Below the pieces are notes generated by a model, which was given only the letters and a program-made list of their open reading frames with translations, was not told the DNA's origin and ran no database searches. DNA of 64,000 nucleotides from Artocarpus heterophyllus. Lineage: Eukaryota > Streptophyta > Magnoliopsida > Rosales > Moraceae. Position 1 is the first letter of the stretch, and the number at the start of each line of letters is the position of its first letter. Position numbers and translations under genes: made by a program. Shown here piece after piece: positions 59,637 to 64,000 of this stretch. The stretch spans positions 11,671,351-11,735,350 of the forward strand of contig CM046348.1 in the NCBI GenBank assembly GCA_025403435.1, read 5' to 3'.

Positions 59637-62600
59637 CTTTCACCCTTCTCCTTTTCTTCCCATCCTTAGTTGTGTGGTCTGCGCAAAACCTAATGCCTTT
59701 AACTCTAACTTGTTCAAGGTTATATGTAATGTAATTCACATATTTGAATAAAAAATTGTTTGAAATGAATGGATTCCTTGGGTATTTGAAATGATAGGAC
59801 CCAATAGACCCACTGTAACCCAACGTAGAGTCGCAGGTGATATGTTTTTATCATAAATTAGCCAAGGGGACAATTTCGAAGGTTAGATGGTTTGTTCTTT
59901 TGTGCATTACCAAAAAAAAAAAAGAAGCCATTTATGTGTTGAGGCTGAAAGGAGTAACTTTTGTAATCGTTGCTTGGAAAAGGCCATTTATATTAACCGA
60001 GGTATTGTAGTGAGAGAAAATTTTGATACCTCAGAAAGAGGTAAAATTCATCAATGATCTCTTAATTCCTCTCCCTTTTAACATAATTTATTGATATACA
60101 TTTTAGGAAAACAAGATCGTTGGAAATCTCTCTTTTTATTTTTTTTATGCGATTATGCTTTTGTTTATGAAAATTAATCTGTGACAGTTTGCTTTCTTTT
60201 TTTAATATGTGCATATGTAATGTATGTATTTTTATCATTTTGCCCGCAAGGGTGTTGTTTTTAGTTGTCGACTGATTTATTCATGTTCGCCTCCCAAATC
60301 AAACCTTGGTCTTTTGGTGATTGTAGTTTGGACGCTGCATGTTTAGTTAATCTGAAAAAATACCTTAGAAATTGGAAACACAATTTCACGTATCTAGTTG
60401 GCCTTGCCCTTTAGTGTTTTGCATTTTAACAGTAGTTGGTTCTAACCATGGGTGGTAGGAGCTGCTAACGAATTCTCCTTTGATTTTTGAACACCTTTTT
60501 CAGTATTTTAATGGTGTCATGATTATATTTGTTGTAAATTGAATGGAGCTACATTTACAGTTCCTGCCAAGTCATAAATATGCTATTGAATCCTTGTGAT
60601 CTCAGACCATTGCACTTGTGTGTGGCAACATGGAATGTGGCTGTCCTTAGAAGGTGGGTGGAAATTGCAACTCCAGAAGAAATAGCTGAAGCAATTGATA
60701 TAGTGAGCCCGGTTGGTACTGCACTGTGTATGGCAGCTGCTGTGAAGAAAGAGCATGAAATTGGTAATGCTAGACCCTCAAACCGTTGGAGTTTTCCTCA
60801 TTTACTGTTCTTTTTTTTTTTAAATAGCATATTTTATTTGGTAAGTCATCATGCACTGCTAAGCTCAGAGCCACTTTGCTTAAAAGATAGCTATCTTTTT
60901 CGAGTATCAGGTTGCTTCATGTGCCCAACAAGTGGTGCATAATTGAAAAGAAATTTATCGAAAGGATCAATTGGCTTTTGTTTAATGTTTGAATGTTAGT
61001 TCATGTGGAAAATAAATGTTTGAATGTTTGTTTTGGCATTTTTGGTGGCAGGCCAATAAATTGACTACTTGTTTTGTGAGAGTTCTTTAAGGCACAATGC
61101 TCTTGTAATGAGTCCTACAAGCATTATTATATTTCCTTCATATTTATATGGCCTTAGTTATGGCTGAATACTCCATCACTTGAGTTCCGGAACTTTAGTT
61201 TAGTTCCATTTTTCTTGTTTTCATTTTGTTTTTATTTTTATTTTTATTTTTATTTTTATTTTTATTTTTAAGTTTTATGCAAATTGAGTCACTGCTTTAG
61301 CTTCAAGATTTCTTTCCATCCCTGATTCCCTGCCTTTCACGCATACACCACCATCTATGCACTTTTAGTCTGCTTGCTTTTCTTCTAAAAATTTCAATTT
61401 TGATTGGTCTATTTATTTACTCTGCTTCCACTCACGATTTAATTCATTAATTTCATTTCCTTGTACTGTTTGTAGAGGGGAGAGAAATGGTGCAGGTACT
61501 GCTTGCTGCTGGAGCAGATCCAACTGCTCAAGATGCCCAGCATGGGCGGACAGCACTGCATACAGCTGCAATGGCTAACGACGTTGAGTTGGTGAAGGTA
61601 TATGAGATAATAGTATAAGGGTTTCTTGATTATTGTCAACTGAATTTTGATACGGCCTTTCCTTATGCAGTGGCCTAGACACTCACCCCCCCACCCCCAA
61701 AATTACCTTTCAAGTTTTATGATACCATTAATTATAATTTTTGAGTAGATAATTGTTGAGGCTGGAGTCGATGTGAACATCCGAAACGAACATAATACAA
61801 TTCCTCTTCATGTAGCGCTGGCCAGAGGGGCAAAGTCATGCGTTAGGTTGCTTCTGTCATCCGGGGCAAATTATAATTTGCAGGTTTTTTTGCAATCTTG
61901 CTTCATACATTTGTTACCTTTGAACTCTTCTTATGAGATAGATATCTCCAAACGGATGTAAAGTATTCTTTTGCTGTAAGATAATTTTAAGTATGATTTG
62001 TAGGCATCTCTTTGATGGCTGCTAAAATAAGATGCTATATGATTTTGTATGCTTGATCAATACGATCTTTTCCAATATAGTGGTAATGTTGTTTCACAAG
62101 CACAGAAGGAACATAGTTTGCTAGTGACAACTTGCACATGGTTGTGGTTGATTCGGCTTATTAGCAACAGTGCTAGAAGTAGTTTAGATAGAATCCAATT
62201 TAAGCATATAGCATTCTTTTAGCCAAAGAAAGAAGTGTTGTATTTAGTGTGATACACCATTTCTTTTCTGGGAAAAAACATTATAAAAATTAATACAGAA
62301 ATCAACATATGTGACTTACAACTTTTTTTTTTTTTAAAAAAAAAACTTTATTCATGCCTAATTAGAAGAGCAGTGTTCTTTGGTGCTATTTGTATTCCAG
62401 ATATTATTGCCTTGTTATCAGAAGTCTAATAGCTTCATCTAATATTTTTTAGGACGATGAAGGTGATAATGCATTTCATATAGCTGCAGAGACAGCAAAA
62501 ATGATTCGTGAAAATCTTGAATGGCTCGTTATTATGCTTCAGAATCCAGATGCTGCAGTGGAAGCCAGAAATAACAGGCAAATACCAACGAATTTCCCTT

Positions 62601-63167
62601 TACTATAACAGTCGTCTTTTTTATCTGTTTTTTATTTTTATATTTTTTGCATGCTAAAACAAAGGTGGAATAATGTTCCGACACATTATTGTACTCTGTT
62701 CTATCACTGATTGCTATATTTATGCGTGGTGGCAGTGGCAAGACATTACGTGACTTTCTGGAGGCTCTTCCTCGGGAATGGATTTCAGAAGACCTGATGG
62801 AGGCACTTGTCAATAGAGGAGTTCATCTCTCTCCAACAATGTAAGAAAAAGAGGTTATTAGACATTTTTCTGGTGTGGTTTTTGCAAGGCTTATGAACTT
62901 CTAACCCATGTTTTTGTATCCTTTGTGGTGTAGATATGAAGTGGGAGACTGGGTTAAATATAAAAGAAGCATCACAGCTCCTACGTATGGTTGGCAAGGT
63001 GCAAAAGCCAAAAGTGTGGGCTTTGTGCAAAGTGTCCCAGACAGGGACAATCTAATTGTGTCCTTTTGTTCTGGAGAGGCCCGTGTTTTAGCAAATGAAG
63101 TTGTAAAAGTCATTCCACTTGACAGAGGGCAGCATGTCCAGCTTAAACCAGAAGTAAAAGAGCCTAG
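34660..63167 (+). CDS. KEG: KEG: RING E3 ubiquitin ligase, 3' end beyond window
   Basis: Recognised as KEEP ON GOING, which in Arabidopsis ubiquitinates ABI5 and related ABF factors to restrain abscisic acid signalling and acts at the trans-Golgi/early endosome. Exons: 34660-35417, 36279-36641, 36716-36946, 37287-37412, 37495-37825, 37930-38087, 60606-60763, 61476-61597, 61749-61883, 62453-62577, 62736-62840, 62934-63167. They join in phase for 948 codons with no stop; Arabidopsis KEG is about 1,625 residues, so most HERC2-like repeats are off the right edge. The start chosen is the Met directly before KVPCCSVC; an in-frame upstream ATG at 34609 gives a non-conserved extension. All introns are GT-AG except intron 10 (GC-AG). 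Intron 6 is 22.5 kb and filled with retrotransposons. The gene looks intact. Confidence 0.96.
38522..38793 (+). repeat. 5' LTR of element A
   Basis: 272 bases, TGTGGAATTC to AAATTCACA. An AATAAA lies near its 3' end (about 38763). Confidence 0.93.
38832..42172 (+). pseudogene. Element A gag-pol, 5' part, heavily broken
   Basis: Gag starts at 38832 ([13 protein letters not shown]) and shifts frame several times; [20 protein letters not shown] is recognisable near 39160. A CCHC knuckle is near 39636-39690 ([16 protein letters not shown]). Protease has DSRVSDHM near 39965, with Arg for the Gly of the D-S/T-G active site. Integrase fragments continue to about 41230 with internal stops (near 40807 and 40936). 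The first part of reverse transcriptase ([29 protein letters not shown]) runs up to the insertion point of element B. Clearly non-functional. Confidence 0.9.
42326..42579 (+). repeat. 5' LTR of element C
   Basis: 254 bases from TGTCGAGATATTG to TTCTCTACA. It contains a short internal repeat of TGTAATCCCTG units. Confidence 0.95.
42685..47209 (+). pseudogene. Element C gag-pol, nearly intact (one frameshift, one stop)
   Basis: Starts at 42685; the first frame runs 823 codons. Gag ([19 protein letters not shown]); CCHC knuckle [14 protein letters not shown]; protease [13 protein letters not shown]; integrase with HRRLGHPS and CSDC finger, [27 protein letters not shown] and GVAERKNG, so the D-D-E residues are all present. 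A one-base loss near 45106-45113 moves the frame; the continuation begins [14 protein letters not shown] at 45440-45442 interrupts the linker. From 45611 a 532-residue frame gives reverse transcriptase ([32 protein letters not shown]) and RNase H ([37 protein letters not shown]), ending at 47209. The two lesions make it defective as read, unless one is a sequence error. Confidence 0.93.
47217..47470 (+). repeat. 3' LTR of element C
   Basis: 254 bases, four differences by eye from the 5' LTR, followed by the GTTAG duplication. Confidence 0.95.
47636..52083 (+). pseudogene. Element B gag-pol, several stops and frameshifts
   Basis: Gag from 47636 ([32 protein letters not shown]) stops at 48088, then continues in shifted frames. 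CCHC knuckle [16 protein letters not shown] near 48450. Intact protease motif [13 protein letters not shown] near 48725. Integrase 49175-50059 ([36 protein letters not shown]). Reverse transcriptase from 50652 ([35 protein letters not shown]). RNase H to about 52083. In-frame stops: TAG at about 51312, and TGA at three Arg positions (about 51537, 51733, 51924), each explained by CGA to TGA. Confidence 0.92.
52093..52370 (+). repeat. 3' LTR of element B
   Basis: 278 bases, TGTATAATTTC to CAAATCTTCA, preceded by the purine tract GAGGGGGAG. Confidence 0.94.
52371..53533 (+). pseudogene. Element A pol, 3' part (RT and RNase H)
   Basis: Resumes directly after element B with the residues expected to follow the 42170 break: [45 protein letters not shown]. 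RNase H follows ([42 protein letters not shown]). Stops replace Gln before RKYVLD (TAA near 52733) and Trp in NLVTW (TGA near 53147). Ends just before the purine tract. Confidence 0.9.
53534..53806 (+). repeat. 3' LTR of element A
   Basis: 273 bases. The terminal TG is mutated to AG (AGTGGAATTC). Ends AAATTCACA, followed by the CTTAG duplication. Confidence 0.93.
53807..54098. other. Host intron sequence between elements A and D
   Basis: Target duplications CTTAG (left) and TATAC (right) bound this stretch. No other feature. Confidence 0.7.
54099..54370 (+). repeat. 5' LTR of element D
   Basis: 272 bases from TGTAGGAAAACAAAC to CTCTGCCTCA. A TATATATATA stretch near 54300 could be its promoter TATA region. 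Confidence 0.94.
54508..59030 (+). pseudogene. Element D gag-pol, multiple frameshifts and stops
   Basis: Gag begins at ATG 54508 ([12 protein letters not shown]), loses a base near 54676-54680, then resumes [13 protein letters not shown] and [17 protein letters not shown] further stop is at 55023-55025. The CCHC knuckle ([11 protein letters not shown]) is cut by a frame change near 55400. Protease reads DSRASNHM near 55665 (Arg for the active-site Gly). Integrase pieces run 56099-56990 ([28 protein letters not shown]). Reverse transcriptase starts near 57620 ([14 protein letters not shown]), with TAG at about 57707 and a frame change near 57950. 57982-58848 holds [11 protein letters not shown] and RNase H ([18 protein letters not shown]), ending at a TGA where Arg of DRTKH is expected. 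Confidence 0.92.
59038..59309 (+). repeat. 3' LTR of element D
   Basis: 272 bases ending CTCTGCCTCA, followed by TATAC. Confidence 0.94.
59315..60605. other. Host part of KEG intron 6, 3' side
   Basis: Non-coding, with a (TC)n microsatellite at about 59604-59633 and a pyrimidine-rich stretch before the acceptor at 60605. Confidence 0.8.
60606..63167 (+). CDS. KEG: KEG exons 7-12: ankyrin array and first HERC2-like repeat
   Basis: Exons 7-10 continue the ankyrin repeats: [40 protein letters not shown] (split across introns 7 and 8); [57 protein letters not shown]. Exon 11 encodes [20 protein letters not shown], a conserved spacer. Exon 12 opens the HERC2-like region with [20 protein letters not shown] and [18 protein letters not shown], and ends EVKEPR at 63167 with donor GTTTCA; the family continues with FGW. 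Exon 10 ends AACAG followed by GC, so intron 10 (62578-62735) is GC-AG; only this junction keeps the frame and the conserved SGKT. Confidence 0.95.
61228..61272 (+). repeat. (TTTTTA)n microsatellite in KEG intron 7
   Basis: Seven or so hexamer units of TTTTTA in the intron between exons 7 and 8. Confidence 0.85.
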
Positions 63168-64000
63168 GTTTCATTCTGCTCAAGTTTCTGGTTCACAGTT
63201 TTAACAATTTCAAAATTCTTGGTTACCTTTTCATTGCTTGAATTTATTTGTTTATTATTTTTTGTTCCACAATGTTGTGGAACCGAATATTTACTTTCTT
63301 CCCTCGAGAAAAGAAAGCTTTGTTACCTAACTGATAAAGTGCCATTTGCGTCTAGCTATTTTGAGAGTTCTGTTATTAGTGCAGCCTTAATTCTTTTCCC
63401 TTTCTCACAAGAGTCCAATTCATTGTTTGTTGCAAATTTTGCTTTTATCATTATATTTGTGATCTTTAACGATGGTGAGTGATGAAAGTCTCCATAAGAT
63501 AGTATGGTTGGGAGAAAGCATATCTTTTGAGAGGATGCAGGTCTAATTGATTCAGGATTGGCTAATGTCTATATATTTTCTCTTCTTCTGCTGGATTTCG
63601 TGCCCATTAAGCTAGAAAGTTGATGTGATTTTATGCTGTACAAAGATGAAAAGGCTCAAAAGATCCTTTATGTCTTGTAACTTGGTCTGTGTGTTAAGAT
63701 CTATTGTTGCTTAGGGAGGGGTAACATCAAGTGTAGACATAATGTCCTGTCATGAAAGTTTTATGCTTGGAACAAGATATCGTATGGTGAGTGGTCATTA
63801 GGAGCAAAGATTATTTCCATTTTTGTGGTTGAGATTCAGTTTACTTGCTTGAGGTTCTTTTCAGAGGCCAAAGAGATTTGTTCCAAGCACTCCTGAATTT
63901 CTTTTCACAACCTGTGATTAAGACAGCTCAGGATTTAAGATGGGAAAGATATTCTGAGAGGAACTCCATTTTTATGGATAAGTTTCCTTCTGTGAATTAC
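63168..64000 (+). other. Start of KEG intron 12, runs off the window
   Basis: No sequence matching the next expected KEG residues (FGWRGQSRDS) was found to the right edge, so at least 833 bases of intron are present. If the donor at 63168 is not used, the frame adds about 14 residues and stops at 63202-63204. Confidence 0.7.

Larger units (their letters stand above)
38088..60605 (+). other. KEG intron 6, 22.5 kb, filled by four copia elements
   Basis: Donor GTAAGT after TTGAC (38087); acceptor CTCAG before ACCATTGCAC (60606). The flanking exons join in phase (Thr codon AC|A) into conserved ankyrin sequence. Inside lie element A (38522-53806) with B and C nested in it, and element D (54099-59309). 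Remaining host intron: 38088-38521, 53807-54098 and 59310-60605, roughly 2 kb in all. Confidence 0.95.

Overview
This is nuclear DNA from a flowering plant: split genes with GT-AG introns, AT-rich spacers and dense LTR retrotransposons. The one intact host gene has the domain order and near-invariant sequence of KEEP ON GOING (KEG). Its wording reminds me of cucurbit KEG proteins, but that is a recollection, not a measurement.

Layout. 1-2.6 kb: spacer with a decayed ESCRT-III (VPS2-like) gene fragment and a long near-perfect hairpin. 2.7-8.5 kb: a decayed DUF1985-type gene (+) facing a frameshifted MULE transposase (-), separated by a tandem array rich in GTCGAC palindromes. 9.6-10.5 kb: a 5'-truncated LINE remnant (-). 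12.4-14.1 kb and 28.6-30.3 kb: two related non-coding retroelement-like blocks. 15.1-26.9 kb: a complete but dead Ty1/copia element (-) with 1.97-kb LTRs and a perfect ATCTG target duplication; its 5' LTR is itself split by a 2.0-kb solo LTR of another family. A second solo LTR of that family lies at 31.0-33.0 kb. 33.0-34.66 kb: KEG upstream region, including a 25-G run.

34.66 kb to the window end: KEG (+), a RING E3 ligase with kinase, ankyrin and HERC2-like repeat regions. I resolve twelve exons (948 codons, phase-consistent throughout); the rest of the HERC2-like repeats lie beyond the window. Exons 6 and 7 are separated by a 22.5-kb intron holding four Ty1/copia elements, all in the sense direction of KEG. 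Three are nested like dolls (A contains B, B contains C) and one (D) is separate. Each has identifiable LTRs, tRNA-Met-type primer site, purine tract and target duplication (B's is 4 of 5). Hand-counted LTR identities (A about 90%, B about 95%, C about 98%, D about 97%) agree with the nesting order.

I see no tRNA, rRNA, CRISPR or bacterial-type system. The most interesting object is KEG's retrotransposon-filled intron, which KEG transcripts must traverse past several sense-oriented LTR polyadenylation regions.
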